The notes under the pieces were generated by a model. The model was not told the DNA's origin. It worked only from the letters and a program-made list of their open reading frames with translations, and searched no databases. A DNA stretch of 64,000 bases from Cupriavidus taiwanensis LMG 19424 (GTDB taxonomy: Bacteria > Pseudomonadota > Gammaproteobacteria > Burkholderiales > Burkholderiaceae): positions 1,048,001 through 1,112,000 of the forward strand of contig NC_010530.1 in NCBI RefSeq assembly GCF_000069785.1, written 5' to 3'. Position 1 is the stretch's first letter, and each line of letters opens with the position of its first letter. Below, piece after piece: positions 8,926-17,895 of the stretch. The position numbers and the translations under genes were made by a program.

Positions 8926-9441
8926 ATGGCCAAGAAAGAAAGTGTCCAGAAGCGCCTGCAGAAGGTGCGTCCCCCGCGTGTGCAACTGACGTACGACGTC
9001 GAGAAGGGCGATGCCATCGAGCAGAAGGAGCTGCCCTTTGTCGTGGGCGTGGTGGCTGACCTGTCGGGCCAGTCGGAAGTGGCGCAGCCCAAGTTGCGCG
9101 ACCGCAAGTTCGTCAATATCGACCGTGACAACTTTGACGACGTGATGGCCGGCATCGAGCCGCGCGCCGCATTCCAGGTGCCGAACACGCTCTCCGAGGA
9201 AGGAGGCAAGTTTGGCGTGGACCTGAAGTTCCATTCCCTCGAAGACTTCAATCCGGAAGCGGTGGTCGAGCAGATCGAGCCGCTGCGCAAGCTGCTCGAA
9301 GCCCGCTCCAAGCTGGCCGACCTGCGCAACAAGCTGGCAGGCAACGACAAGCTGGAAGACCTGCTTTCGGAAGTGCTGACCAATACCGAGTCGCTGCAAA
9401 AGCTCGGTGCCAATGCCAGGAACGGTGGCGACGATGCTTGA
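8926..9441 (+). CDS. tssB: T6SS sheath small subunit TssB
   Basis: A 171-aa TssB (VipA/ImpB family). It begins MAKKESVQKRLQKVRPPRV and contains LPFVVGVVADLSGQ and RKFVNIDRDNFDDVMAGI, which are family signatures. It pairs with TssC to polymerise the contractile sheath around the Hcp tube; the C-terminal helix is the part that holds TssC. A GTG at 8923 also lies in frame, but GGAGAG at 8915-8920 is best spaced for the ATG at 8926. The gene overlaps the tssC start by 8 bp, consistent with stoichiometric synthesis. Confidence 0.97.
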   Translation: MAKKESVQKRLQKVRPPRVQLTYDVEKGDAIEQKELPFVVGVVADLSGQSEVAQPKLRDRKFVNIDRDNFDDVMAGIEPRAAFQVPNTLSEEGGKFGVDLKFHSLEDFNPEAVVEQIEPLRKLLEARSKLADLRNKLAGNDKLEDLLSEVLTNTESLQKLGANARNGGDDA

Positions 9442-10924
9442 TAACCAGTCCGCTGCAGTGGCCCAGCCCGGCGTGGCTGTCGGCACGTTGAACCTGCTCG
9501 ACGAGATCGTCGAGCAAAGCAAAGTCGCGAAGTCCGATGCCGAGCATGCGCGTGCCAAGGATATCATCGGCGAGCTGGTCAGCCAGGTGCTGGACGGCAC
9601 CGTGGTGGTGTCCGACAACCTGTCGGCGACGCTGGATGCGCGCGTGGCGGAGCTCGATCGCCTGATCTCGTCCCAGCTCAGCGCCGTGATGCATGCGCCG
9701 GAGTTCCAGAAGCTGGAGAGCACGTGGCGCGGCCTGTCGTACCTGGTCAAGGAGACGCAGACCGGCACGATGATCAAGATCAAGGCCTTGAACGCAACCA
9801 AGCGCGACCTGGTGCGCGACTTCAAGACCGCCATCGACTTCGACCAGAGCGCGCTGTTCAAGAAGGTCTATGAAGAAGAGTTCGGCACCTTTGGCGGCGC
9901 CCCGTTTGGCGCGCTGATCGGCGACTACGAAATCACGCGCCAGCCCGAGGACGTGTATTTCATCGAGCAGATGTCGCACGTGGCTTCGGCCTCGCACGCT
10001 CCGTTCATCGCGTCGGCGTCGCCGGAGCTGCTGGGCCTGGAGACCTTCGCCGATCTTGGCAAGCCGCGCGATCTGGCCAAGGTGTTCGATACCGTCGAAT
10101 ATGCCAAGTGGAAGTCGTTCCGCGAATCCGAGGATTCGCGCTACGTCGGCCTGACCATGCCGCGTTTCCTGGGGCGCCTGCCGTACAACCCGAAGGATGG
10201 CACCACGGTCGAGGGCTTCAACTTCGTCGAGGACGTGGACGGCACCGATCATGGCAAGTATCTGTGGTGCAACGCCGCCTGGGCCTTTGGCGCGCGGCTG
10301 ACCGCCGCCTTTGAGGATTTCGGCTGGTGCGCGGCCATTCGCGGCGTCGAAGGCGGCGGCCTGGTCGAGGACCTGCCGACGCATACCTTCAAGACCGACG
10401 ATGGCGAGATTGCACTCAAGTGCCCGACCGAAATTGCCATTACGGACCGGCGCGAGAAAGAGCTGAGCGACCTCGGCTTTATCCCGCTGGTGCACTGCAA
10501 GAACTCGGACTATGCCGCATTCTTCGCCGCCCAATCGGTGCAGAAGCCGAAGAAGTACAACACCGACAGCGCCAATGCCAATGCGGTGCTGTCCGCACAG
10601 CTGCAATACATCTTCTCGGTGTCGCGCGTGGCGCATTACCTGAAGGCCATGATGCGCGACAAGATCGGCAGCTTTGCTTCAGCGCAGAACGTGGAGAGCT
10701 TCCTGAACCGCTGGATCTCGCAATACGTTTTGCTGGATGACAACGCCAGCCAGGAGCAGAAGGCGCAATTCCCGCTGCGGGAAGCCTCGATCCAGGTGTC
10801 GGAGGTACCCGGCAAGCCGGGCACCTACCGCTCCGTCGCCTTCCTGCGCCCGCACTTCCAGCTTGATGAGCTGTCCATCTCGCTGCGGCTGGTTGCGGAT
10901 TTGCCCAAAGCGGCAAACTCCTGA
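9434..10924 (+). CDS. tssC: T6SS sheath large subunit TssC
   Basis: A 496-aa TssC (VipB/ImpC) if started at ATG 9434 (MLDNQSAAVAQPG); in-frame GTG and ATG codons at 9407 and 9413 would add only residues encoded inside tssB. Family landmarks include EFQKLESTWRGLSYLV, LVRDFKTAIDFDQSALFKKVYEEEFG in part, GDYEITRQPEDV, and the C-terminal FLRPHFQLDELSISLRLVA. It forms the outer body of the contractile sheath and carries the surface recognised by ClpV through its TssB/TssC N-terminal region. Next comes a 94-bp gap with a hairpin before hcp. Confidence 0.98.
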   Translation: MLDNQSAAVAQPGVAVGTLNLLDEIVEQSKVAKSDAEHARAKDIIGELVSQVLDGTVVVSDNLSATLDARVAELDRLISSQLSAVMHAPEFQKLESTWRGLSYLVKETQTGTMIKIKALNATKRDLVRDFKTAIDFDQSALFKKVYEEEFGTFGGAPFGALIGDYEITRQPEDVYFIEQMSHVASASHAPFIASASPELLGLETFADLGKPRDLAKVFDTVEYAKWKSFRESEDSRYVGLTMPRFLGRLPYNPKDGTTVEGFNFVEDVDGTDHGKYLWCNAAWAFGARLTAAFEDFGWCAAIRGVEGGGLVEDLPTHTFKTDDGEIALKCPTEIAITDRREKELSDLGFIPLVHCKNSDYAAFFAAQSVQKPKKYNTDSANANAVLSAQLQYIFSVSRVAHYLKAMMRDKIGSFASAQNVESFLNRWISQYVLLDDNASQEQKAQFPLREASIQVSEVPGKPGTYRSVAFLRPHFQLDELSISLRLVADLPKAANS

Positions 10925-10965
10925 CCGCGATCCCTGCGGGGGAATGCGGGCGCAGTACCTAGCAA

Positions 10966-10981
10966 TGCCAGGAAACTGGCA
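10966..10981 (+). other. GNRA-type hairpin upstream of hcp
   Basis: TGCCAG and CTGGCA form a perfect 6-bp stem closed by a GAAA tetraloop, 37 bp before the hcp start. GNRA-capped stems are unusually stable in RNA. It could protect the 5' end of a processed hcp message or mark a processing site; there is no U-run, so it is not a classical terminator. Confidence 0.5.
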
Positions 10982-11018
10982 AGAAGCCTAAATAGCGATT
11001 TTCATCGAGGGTCTTTCC

Positions 11019-11522
11019 ATGAAGGATATCTACGTCAAGTTCGGCAGCCCGGCAATCAAGGGCGAATCGCAAGACAAGGACCACAAGGACTGGATCGAGG
11101 TCAACACCTGGAAGCACAGCATCACGCAGCCACGTTCGGCAACCGCGTCGACCGCTGGCGGCCATACCGCAGAGCGTTGCGAGCACGGCGAGATGGTGTT
11201 CACCAAGGATCTGGACGTGGTCAGCCCGCTGCTGTACCAGCACGTGTCGGGCGGCACCACGTTCGACGAAGTCACCATCGACTTCCTGCGTGCCGACGGT
11301 GAAGGCAAGCGGGTCAAGTACCTGGAAATCAAGCTGAAGAACGCCATCCTGGGTGCGGTGTCGGCCAACGTGGTTGCCGAGGGCATCCCCAGCGACAGCT
11401 TCACGCTGAAGTACGCTGCCGTGCAGTGGAAGTACACGCAGCAGAAGATCGGTGGCAACCAGGGCGGCAACTCGCAGGGCGCCTGGAGCCTGACCAAGAA
11501 CGACAAGACCTACTCGGTCTGA
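11019..11522 (+). CDS. hcp: T6SS inner-tube protein Hcp (TssD)
   Basis: A 167-aa Hcp. It starts MKDIYVKFGSPAIKGES with AGG about 8 bp upstream, and shows the family pattern HKDWIEVNTWKHSI, EMVFTKDLDVVSPLLYQHVSGG and EIKLKNAILGAVS. Hcp hexamers stack into the tube that is propelled through the envelope, and they can carry small cargo in the lumen. The gene stands somewhat apart in the operon: 94 bp from tssC and 60 bp from tssE, with a strong hairpin on each side, which suggests separate mRNA processing to give the high Hcp level needed. Confidence 0.98.
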   Translation: MKDIYVKFGSPAIKGESQDKDHKDWIEVNTWKHSITQPRSATASTAGGHTAERCEHGEMVFTKDLDVVSPLLYQHVSGGTTFDEVTIDFLRADGEGKRVKYLEIKLKNAILGAVSANVVAEGIPSDSFTLKYAAVQWKYTQQKIGGNQGGNSQGAWSLTKNDKTYSV

Positions 11523-11541
11523 CGTTCCTGCAGTCGAGCCT

Positions 11542-11565
11542 TGCCGCGGCAGCGTTGCCGCGGCA
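11542..11565 (+). terminator. Strong hairpin between hcp and tssE (attenuator candidate)
   Basis: Two copies of TGCCGCGGCA flank GCGT, giving a perfect 10-bp GC-rich stem with a 4-base loop, 19 bp after the hcp stop. It is followed by TTTGCTTGTT, a weak U-rich stretch. Partial termination or 3'-end protection here would leave more hcp mRNA than tssE-onward mRNA. It is unlikely to be a full terminator because tssE-tssA continue on the same strand without an obvious new promoter. Confidence 0.6.
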
Positions 11566-11582
11566 TTTGCTTGTTCGCTCCC

Positions 11583-12056
11583 ATGAAAGGCTTTGAGCCC
11601 AGCCTGCTCGACAAGCTCTTCGACGACGAGCCGCATGCGCCGCTGCCCAGTGCGCTGCGGCAATTGTCGCTGGAAGAACTGAAGGCGACGGTTGCCCGCG
11701 ACATCGAATCGCTGCTGAACACGCGCATCGTCCATGAGGACGCCGATTTCAACGGCTTGCCCGAATGCCGCCGGTCTCTGCTGACCTATGGGCTCAACGA
11801 CTTCGCGGGGCTGAGCCTGGCCAGCTTCGATGACCGCCAGTACATCTGCCAGTCGTTGCGCAATGCGATCGAGCGCCATGAGCCGCGCTTGCAGAACGTC
11901 AACGTCGCGCTGTCGGTCAACGAGCGGGCTACCAGCGTGCTGTGCTTTGGCATCAGCGCGGTGCTGCTGGTCGGACCCGCGCGCGAGCCGGTCAGCTTCG
12001 ATGCCATGTTGCAGCCATCGACGCTGCAGTATTCGGTCACCCGAGGGCGGGGCTGA
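11583..12056 (+). CDS. tssE: T6SS baseplate protein TssE (gp25-like)
   Basis: A 157-aa protein of the gpW/gp25 lysozyme-like family. I choose ATG 11583 (MKGFEPSLLDKLFDDEP), since upstream in-frame codons would lie in the hairpin. Family features are SLEELKATVARDIESLLNTR and FNGLPECRRSLLTYGLNDF. TssE is the baseplate component from which the TssBC sheath starts to polymerise, and it forms wedges with TssF and TssG. It sits 86 bp before tssF. Confidence 0.96.
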   Translation: MKGFEPSLLDKLFDDEPHAPLPSALRQLSLEELKATVARDIESLLNTRIVHEDADFNGLPECRRSLLTYGLNDFAGLSLASFDDRQYICQSLRNAIERHEPRLQNVNVALSVNERATSVLCFGISAVLLVGPAREPVSFDAMLQPSTLQYSVTRGRG

Positions 12057-12142
12057 AGCGCGGCGGGTCGGATTGGCCCATCGGAGCCACAGATCGCCAT
12101 CGCTGCGCACCGCCTTACCAGTGTCACCACCGGCCACACAGA

Positions 12143-13990
12143 ATGGAAGACTTGCTGCCATATTACGAACGCGAACTGGCCTTCCTGCGCCGGTATTCGC
12201 GCGACTTTGCCGAGCGCTATCCCAAGATTGCGGCGCGCCTGGCAATGTCGGCCGATGGCTGCGACGACCCCCACGTCGAGCGGATGATCGAATCGTTCGC
12301 CTTCCTGTCCGCACGCATCAGCAAGAAGCTCGACGACGAGTACCCCGAATTCACCGAAGCGCTGCTGGAGGTGCTGTACCCGCACTACCTGAGCCCGTTT
12401 CCGTCCTGCTCGATTGCGCATTTCGACGTGGCCGGCATGGCCGCGCAGTTGAGCGCGCCGGTCACGGTGCCGCGCGGCACGTTGCTGACCACGCGCCCGG
12501 TGCGCAAGGTGGAGTGCCGTTTCCGAACGGCCTATGACGTGACCTTCCTGCCGTTGCGGGTCGCTGCCGCGGGCTTTGAGCGGGCGGTGTCCGCGCCGTC
12601 GACGGTGGCCTTGCCGAAGGGAGCCACGGGCGCCATCTCGATCGAACTGGAGTACCTGGGCGAGCAGGGCGGCTTCGATGCACTGGGCCGCCAGGCGGTG
12701 CGCGTCTACCTGGATGGCGAGCCGTCATTCGTTGCGGCCCTGGGCGACGCGCTATTCCTGCACGTGGCCGCGGCGTATGTGGAAGAGCGCCCCGGTGTGT
12801 GGAAGCGCCTGCAGCGGGTGCCGCTGCGCGAGGTGGGTTTCGGCGCGGACGAGGCGCTGATTGACACCCCCGCGCGCTCGCATCCGGCATACCGCCTGCT
12901 GAGCGAGCATTTCGGCTTTGCCGAGAAATTCAACTTCTTCGATCTCGACCTGGACCCGGTTCAGCGGGCGCTGTTGCCCGGCAGCGCCGTGCGCCGCGTG
13001 ACGCTGCACCTGGTACTGACAGACGTGCGCAGCGACAGCAACACCGCGCGCCTGCTCGAAGGGCTTGGCGCTGCTCACCTGCGCCTGCATTGCACGCCGG
13101 TGGTCAACCTGTTCCGGCAAAAGGCCGACCCGATCCGCATCGAGCATACCGCCACCGCTTATCCGGTGGTGGCCGACAGCCGCCGCGCACACGGTTTCGA
13201 GGTTTATTCGATCGACCAGGTGCAACTGGTGCGCGAAACCGCCGCCAGCCACGACGTGGTGGAGTTCCGGCCGTTCTACTCCCTGCACCATGGCGAAGAT
13301 CCGGGCAGCGCCGGCCACTACTGGATCGCCCGCCGCAATGCCCTGGTAGCGGAACGCAGCCCGGGCTTCGAGACCGAAATCTCCATCGTCGATTCGGACT
13401 TCGATCCCGCCAGCCCACGCACGGAAACGCTGAGCCTGAGCGTTACCTGCACCAACCGCGACCTGCCCGCGCTGCTGGCGTTCGGTCAGCCCGATGGCGA
13501 CTTGACCATGGAGGGCAGCTCGATCGCTCGCCGCATCAGCTTCCTGCGCAAGCCGACGTCGTCGATGCGGCTGAGCAGCGGGCGCTCGTCGCAGTGGCGG
13601 CTGGTTTCGCTGCTGGCGCTGAATCACCTGTCCCTGGTGCAGAACGGCCTCGCCACGCTCAAGGAAATGCTGCGCCTGCATGACCTGCCGCGCAGCGCGA
13701 TTTCGGCGCGGCAGATCGAAGGCATCGTTGGCCTGGACTACAAGCCCACCACGCAGTGGCTGGCTGGCAAGCCGTTCGCCACCTTTGTGCGCGGGCTGGA
13801 GATCCAGCTGACGCTGGACGAGGATGCCTTCGTCGGCACCGGCCTGCATCGCTTTATCCGGGTCATGGATCATTTCTTTGGCCTCTATGTCCACCTGAAC
13901 AGCTTTGTGCAGCTGGTCGCGGTATCGCGCCGCGGCGGCAAGGAACTGGCAAGATGCGCACCCCGCAGCGGCGAATCGATCCTGGTGTAA
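12143..13990 (+). CDS. tssF: T6SS baseplate protein TssF
   Basis: A 615-aa TssF (VasA/ImpG). The start MEDLLPYYERELAFLRRYSRD is the family N-terminus; the reading frame is open far upstream inside tssE, but that part is spurious. Other landmarks are YPEFTEALLEVLYPHYLSPFPS and HGFEVYSIDQVQLV. TssF makes up most of the baseplate wedge and surrounds the VgrG hub. Its end overlaps tssG by 37 bp, so the two are translationally linked. Confidence 0.97.
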   Translation: MEDLLPYYERELAFLRRYSRDFAERYPKIAARLAMSADGCDDPHVERMIESFAFLSARISKKLDDEYPEFTEALLEVLYPHYLSPFPSCSIAHFDVAGMAAQLSAPVTVPRGTLLTTRPVRKVECRFRTAYDVTFLPLRVAAAGFERAVSAPSTVALPKGATGAISIELEYLGEQGGFDALGRQAVRVYLDGEPSFVAALGDALFLHVAAAYVEERPGVWKRLQRVPLREVGFGADEALIDTPARSHPAYRLLSEHFGFAEKFNFFDLDLDPVQRALLPGSAVRRVTLHLVLTDVRSDSNTARLLEGLGAAHLRLHCTPVVNLFRQKADPIRIEHTATAYPVVADSRRAHGFEVYSIDQVQLVRETAASHDVVEFRPFYSLHHGEDPGSAGHYWIARRNALVAERSPGFETEISIVDSDFDPASPRTETLSLSVTCTNRDLPALLAFGQPDGDLTMEGSSIARRISFLRKPTSSMRLSSGRSSQWRLVSLLALNHLSLVQNGLATLKEMLRLHDLPRSAISARQIEGIVGLDYKPTTQWLAGKPFATFVRGLEIQLTLDEDAFVGTGLHRFIRVMDHFFGLYVHLNSFVQLVAVSRRGGKELARCAPRSGESILV

Positions 13991-15045
13991 TCCGCACACT
14001 GCTGCGGCAACCCTACCGCTATGAGTTCTTCCAGGCGGTGCGGTTGCTCGAGCTGCACTATGCGCGCGAAGGCGCCGGCACGCCGGAGCAGGTGCTGGCC
14101 ACGCGCGTCGCCTTCCGCAACACCCTGTCGCTGTCATTCCCGCCGAGCGAGCTGCAGTCCATCGAGGCCGCCACCGCGCTGAATGGCGAACTGGATAGCG
14201 ATGCAGCCTTTGCGCAAGCCCTGGCCGATGGTGCGCTGGACCAGGTGTCGATCACGCCCACCTTTTTCGGGATGCTGGGCGGGCAGGGGGCGCTGCCTCT
14301 GCACTACACCGAGATCGTGGCGGAGCGCGAAACCCTGCGCCGCGACCGCGCCGCACGCGCCTTCTTCGATATCTTTTCCAATCGCGCCACCGCGCTGTTC
14401 TATCAGGCGTGGAAAAAGTACCGGCTGCCGTTCCAGCACGAAGTCGACCGCAACCGGCACTACCTGCCACTGCTGCTGTCGCTGGCCGGCATGGCGGACA
14501 AGTCCATGCGGCGCGGCCTGTCAGCCACAGCCGGGGTCGTGCATGATGAAGCGCTGGCCGGATATGCCACCGCCGTGCGCCACCGGCCGGTATCGGCCGC
14601 CTATTTGCAGCAGGTGCTGTCCGACTACTTCCAGGCTGAAGTACGCGTCGAGCAGTTCGTCGGCGGCTGGTACCAGGTGCCGCCGTCACAGTATTCGCGG
14701 CTTGGCGGTTCGAACAACCTGTTGGGCGCCACCGCACTGGCCGGGGCCCGCGTCTGGCAGCGGGACCTGCGCGTGCGAGTCTGGATGGGACCGCTGGGTC
14801 GCGAGCAGTATCGCAATTTCCTCCCTGGCGCCGAAGGGGCGCTGGCCCTTCGGAAGATGGTGACGGTTCTGTGCGGCGCCACGCTGGAGTACGAAGTCGG
14901 CCTGATCTTGCGCGCCAGCGACGTATCCGGCTGCGCGCTCGGCGCCGCGGGCAGCGGCAGGCTTGGCTGGGATACTTTCCTCAGCACGAGGCCCGCGCGC
15001 CAGGACCGCAGCGATGCGCGCTACACGCTTGCGCCCGTGCACTGA
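13954..15045 (+). CDS. tssG: T6SS baseplate protein TssG
   Basis: A 363-aa TssG (VasB/ImpH). The start MRTPQRRIDPGVIRTLL lies inside the tssF 3' end; the frame stays open further upstream, but that part is the tssF shadow. Family motifs include PYRYEFFQAVRLLE, ITPTFFGMLGGQGALPLHYTE and FDIFSNRATALFYQAWKKYR (split across the central region). With two TssF it forms each baseplate wedge. It is followed by an 80-bp gap before tssH. Confidence 0.96.
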   Translation: MRTPQRRIDPGVIRTLLRQPYRYEFFQAVRLLELHYAREGAGTPEQVLATRVAFRNTLSLSFPPSELQSIEAATALNGELDSDAAFAQALADGALDQVSITPTFFGMLGGQGALPLHYTEIVAERETLRRDRAARAFFDIFSNRATALFYQAWKKYRLPFQHEVDRNRHYLPLLLSLAGMADKSMRRGLSATAGVVHDEALAGYATAVRHRPVSAAYLQQVLSDYFQAEVRVEQFVGGWYQVPPSQYSRLGGSNNLLGATALAGARVWQRDLRVRVWMGPLGREQYRNFLPGAEGALALRKMVTVLCGATLEYEVGLILRASDVSGCALGAAGSGRLGWDTFLSTRPARQDRSDARYTLAPVH

Positions 15046-15125
15046 GTACAGCTTTGATTTCGTCCCGATTTCGCCACTAACGCGCGCCACCAACGCGATT
15101 CACACCTACCGGAGCCCAAGCCGCC

Positions 15126-17855
15126 ATGGCCATTCCCCTCAAGACGTTGATCGCCAAACTGAATGCAAGCTGCCGGCACGCCGCGGAGCGCGCCGCGTCG
15201 CTGTGCATGGCGCGCGGCAACTATGAGGTCGACCTGGAGCACCTGTTCCTGGCGCTACTGGAAAACGCGCGCAGCGATTTCTCGGTGGCGGTGCGCGCCA
15301 GCGGCATCGATCCCTCGGCGCTGCAGCGCGACCTGGAAGCGGAAATCACGCGCTTCAAGGACGGCAACACGCGAACGCCGGCTTTTTCGCCTTATCTGCC
15401 GAAGCTGTTCGAACATGCGTGGCTGATTGCGTCGCTCGACTCCCAGACCACCCGCATCCGATCCGGCCACCTGCTGCTGGCCTTGCTGACGGAGCCGGCG
15501 CTGGCGCCGCTGGCAGTACGCGGCTCGCATCGCTTTGCCGAGTTTGATGCGGATCGCCTCAAGCATGATTTCGACAAACTGACCGCCGGTTCCGAAGAGC
15601 GGGAGCAGGCGGTGGATATGGCTGATGGCAGCGCGGCAACGGCAAGCGCCAACGGCGTTACCGCGGCGCCCGCGCTGACCGCGACGCCGGCGCTCGACCA
15701 GTTCACTGTCGACCTGACCCAATCCGCCCGCGATGGCCGCATCGACCCGGTGATCGGGCGCGATGCCGAGATCCGCCAGGTCATCGACATCCTGATGCGG
15801 CGCCGGCAGAACAACCCGATCCTGACCGGCGAGGCCGGCGTCGGCAAGACCGCGGTGGTCGAAGGCCTTGCGCAGCGTATTGCGGTGGGCGACGTGCCGC
15901 CGCCGCTGCAAGGCGTGACCGTGCGTACGCTCGACATGGGGCTGCTGCAGGCCGGTGCCAGCGTCAAAGGCGAATTCGAGAATCGGCTGAAGAACGTGAT
16001 CGAGGAAGTCCGCAAGAGCCCGCAGCCCATCATCCTGTTTATCGACGAGGCCCATACCATCATCGGCGCGGGCGGCCAGGCCGGGCAGAACGATGCCGCC
16101 AACCTGCTCAAGCCGGCGCTGGCGCGCGGCGAGCTGCGGACCATCGCCGCGACGACCTGGAGCGAGTATAAAAAGTACTTCGAAAAGGACGCCGCGCTGG
16201 CGCGGCGCTTCCAGGTGGTCAAGGTGGATGAGCCCAGCGAGACGCTGGCCGCTGCGATGCTGCGCGGCATGGTGCCGCTGATGGAGCGCCATTTCGGCGT
16301 GCGCGTGCTGGACGAAGCTATCACCGAGGCTGTGCGCCTGTCGCATCGCTACATCAGCGGCCGCCAGCTGCCGGACAAGGCGGTCAGCGTGCTCGATACC
16401 GCTTGCGCCAAGGTGGCGCTGGGGCAGAACGCCACGCCAGGTGCGATCGAGGACGATCGCAAGGCGCTGGAACGCTTGGGCGTGGAGCTGGCTGCGCTGC
16501 AGCGGGAGCAACGCGCTGGGGCGGCGCACACAGAGCGCCTGGCAGCGCTGGAAGCACAGCGTGCCGAACTGGAACAACGCGTGGCCGCCGCCGATGCGCG
16601 CCTGGCGCAGGAGCGCGAACTGGTGGCGCGCATCCAGGCACTGCGTGCGGCACGAGAGCAGGGCAACGATGCGGAGACGGAAGCAGCCGCCCCGGCCATG
16701 GCAGCCAACAGCGATGTGGTGGCAATGCCGCGCAAGGGCAGCCGCAAGGCAGCCGCTGTGGCTTCGGAGCCCGACGAACTCGACCAGCTGCTGGCGGAGC
16801 TTCGTGCGCTCCAGGGTGAAGCACCGATGGTGCCGTTGCAGGTAGACGGCCACGTGGTTTCCGAGATCGTATCGGCATGGACAGGGATTCCGCTCGGCCG
16901 CATGGTCAAGGATGAGCTGCGCACGGTGCTGAACCTGAAGCCCTTGCTGGCCGCGCGCGTGATCGGCCAGGACCATGCGCTGGATGCAATCGCCCAGCGC
17001 GTGCGCACCGCCACCGCGAACCTGGAAGATCCCAACAAGCCGCGCGGCGTGTTCCTGTTCGCAGGCCCGTCCGGCGTCGGCAAGACCGAAACCGCGCTGG
17101 CGCTGGCAGACATCCTCTACGGTGGCGAACGCAAGCTCATCACCATCAACATGAGCGAGTACCAGGAAGCGCACAGCGTGTCGGGGCTGAAGGGATCGCC
17201 GCCAGGCTATGTCGGTTATGGCGAGGGCGGCGTGCTGACCGAGGCCGTGCGCCGCAACCCTTACAGCGTGGTGCTGCTGGACGAGATCGAGAAGGCCCAC
17301 CCGGATGTGCTGGAGATGTTCTTCCAGGTGTTCGACAAGGGCGAGATGGACGATGCCGAGGGGCGGCCCATCGACTTCCGCAACACCATCATCATCCTGA
17401 CGTCGAATGTCGGCTCGTCGGTGATCATGCAGGCCTGCCTGAACAACGCCGCAGAGGAACTGCCTGACGCCGACGCCCTGGCCGAGGTGCTACGACCGAC
17501 ACTGTACAAAGCCTTCAAGCCGGCCTTCCTGGGGCGTACCAAGGTCGTGCCGTACTACCCGATTCCGGACGACGTGCTGGTGGAGATCATCACGCTCAAG
17601 CTCGGTCGCATCCGCGACCGTGTAGCCGCCAACCACCAAGCGGAATTCCAGTGGGATAACGCGCTGGTCGAGGCGGTGCTGGCGCGCTGCACCGAAGTCG
17701 ATGCCGGTGCGCGTGCGGTCGACCATATCCTGAACGGAACGCTGCTTCCGGAGATCGCGCAAACCGTACTGGTGCGCATGGCAGAGGGCGGCGGTGTCGA
17801 CAAGATCAAGGTCACCACGGGCAAGAACGGTGAGTTCAAGTACCGCATCAGCTGA
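15126..17855 (+). CDS. tssH: T6SS sheath-disassembly ATPase TssH (ClpV)
   Basis: A 909-aa AAA+ protein of the ClpV family. The N-domain begins MAIPLKTLIAKLNASCRHA, the ClpV-type groove that binds contracted sheath. Two Walker A motifs are present: GEAGVGKTA around residues 235-243 and GPSGVGKTE around 647-655, with Walker B LFIDEAH and VVLLDEIEK. A coiled-coil middle domain rich in Ala, Glu and Arg lies at about 440-520 and is followed by an unusually long charged linker (to about 565). ClpV recycles TssBC after contraction. It sits 40 bp before the second vgrG. Confidence 0.98.
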   Translation: MAIPLKTLIAKLNASCRHAAERAASLCMARGNYEVDLEHLFLALLENARSDFSVAVRASGIDPSALQRDLEAEITRFKDGNTRTPAFSPYLPKLFEHAWLIASLDSQTTRIRSGHLLLALLTEPALAPLAVRGSHRFAEFDADRLKHDFDKLTAGSEEREQAVDMADGSAATASANGVTAAPALTATPALDQFTVDLTQSARDGRIDPVIGRDAEIRQVIDILMRRRQNNPILTGEAGVGKTAVVEGLAQRIAVGDVPPPLQGVTVRTLDMGLLQAGASVKGEFENRLKNVIEEVRKSPQPIILFIDEAHTIIGAGGQAGQNDAANLLKPALARGELRTIAATTWSEYKKYFEKDAALARRFQVVKVDEPSETLAAAMLRGMVPLMERHFGVRVLDEAITEAVRLSHRYISGRQLPDKAVSVLDTACAKVALGQNATPGAIEDDRKALERLGVELAALQREQRAGAAHTERLAALEAQRAELEQRVAAADARLAQERELVARIQALRAAREQGNDAETEAAAPAMAANSDVVAMPRKGSRKAAAVASEPDELDQLLAELRALQGEAPMVPLQVDGHVVSEIVSAWTGIPLGRMVKDELRTVLNLKPLLAARVIGQDHALDAIAQRVRTATANLEDPNKPRGVFLFAGPSGVGKTETALALADILYGGERKLITINMSEYQEAHSVSGLKGSPPGYVGYGEGGVLTEAVRRNPYSVVLLDEIEKAHPDVLEMFFQVFDKGEMDDAEGRPIDFRNTIIILTSNVGSSVIMQACLNNAAEELPDADALAEVLRPTLYKAFKPAFLGRTKVVPYYPIPDDVLVEIITLKLGRIRDRVAANHQAEFQWDNALVEAVLARCTEVDAGARAVDHILNGTLLPEIAQTVLVRMAEGGGVDKIKVTTGKNGEFKYRIS

Positions 17856-17895
17856 TATCGGCATGCGCAGACTCGTGACATCGCGGGAGTCATTC

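Noticed and set aside
15255..17300. A 681-codon open frame on the - strand opposite tssH
   Set aside because: It is the antisense shadow of a full-length ClpV gene; its His/Arg/Gln-rich composition is typical of such shadows.
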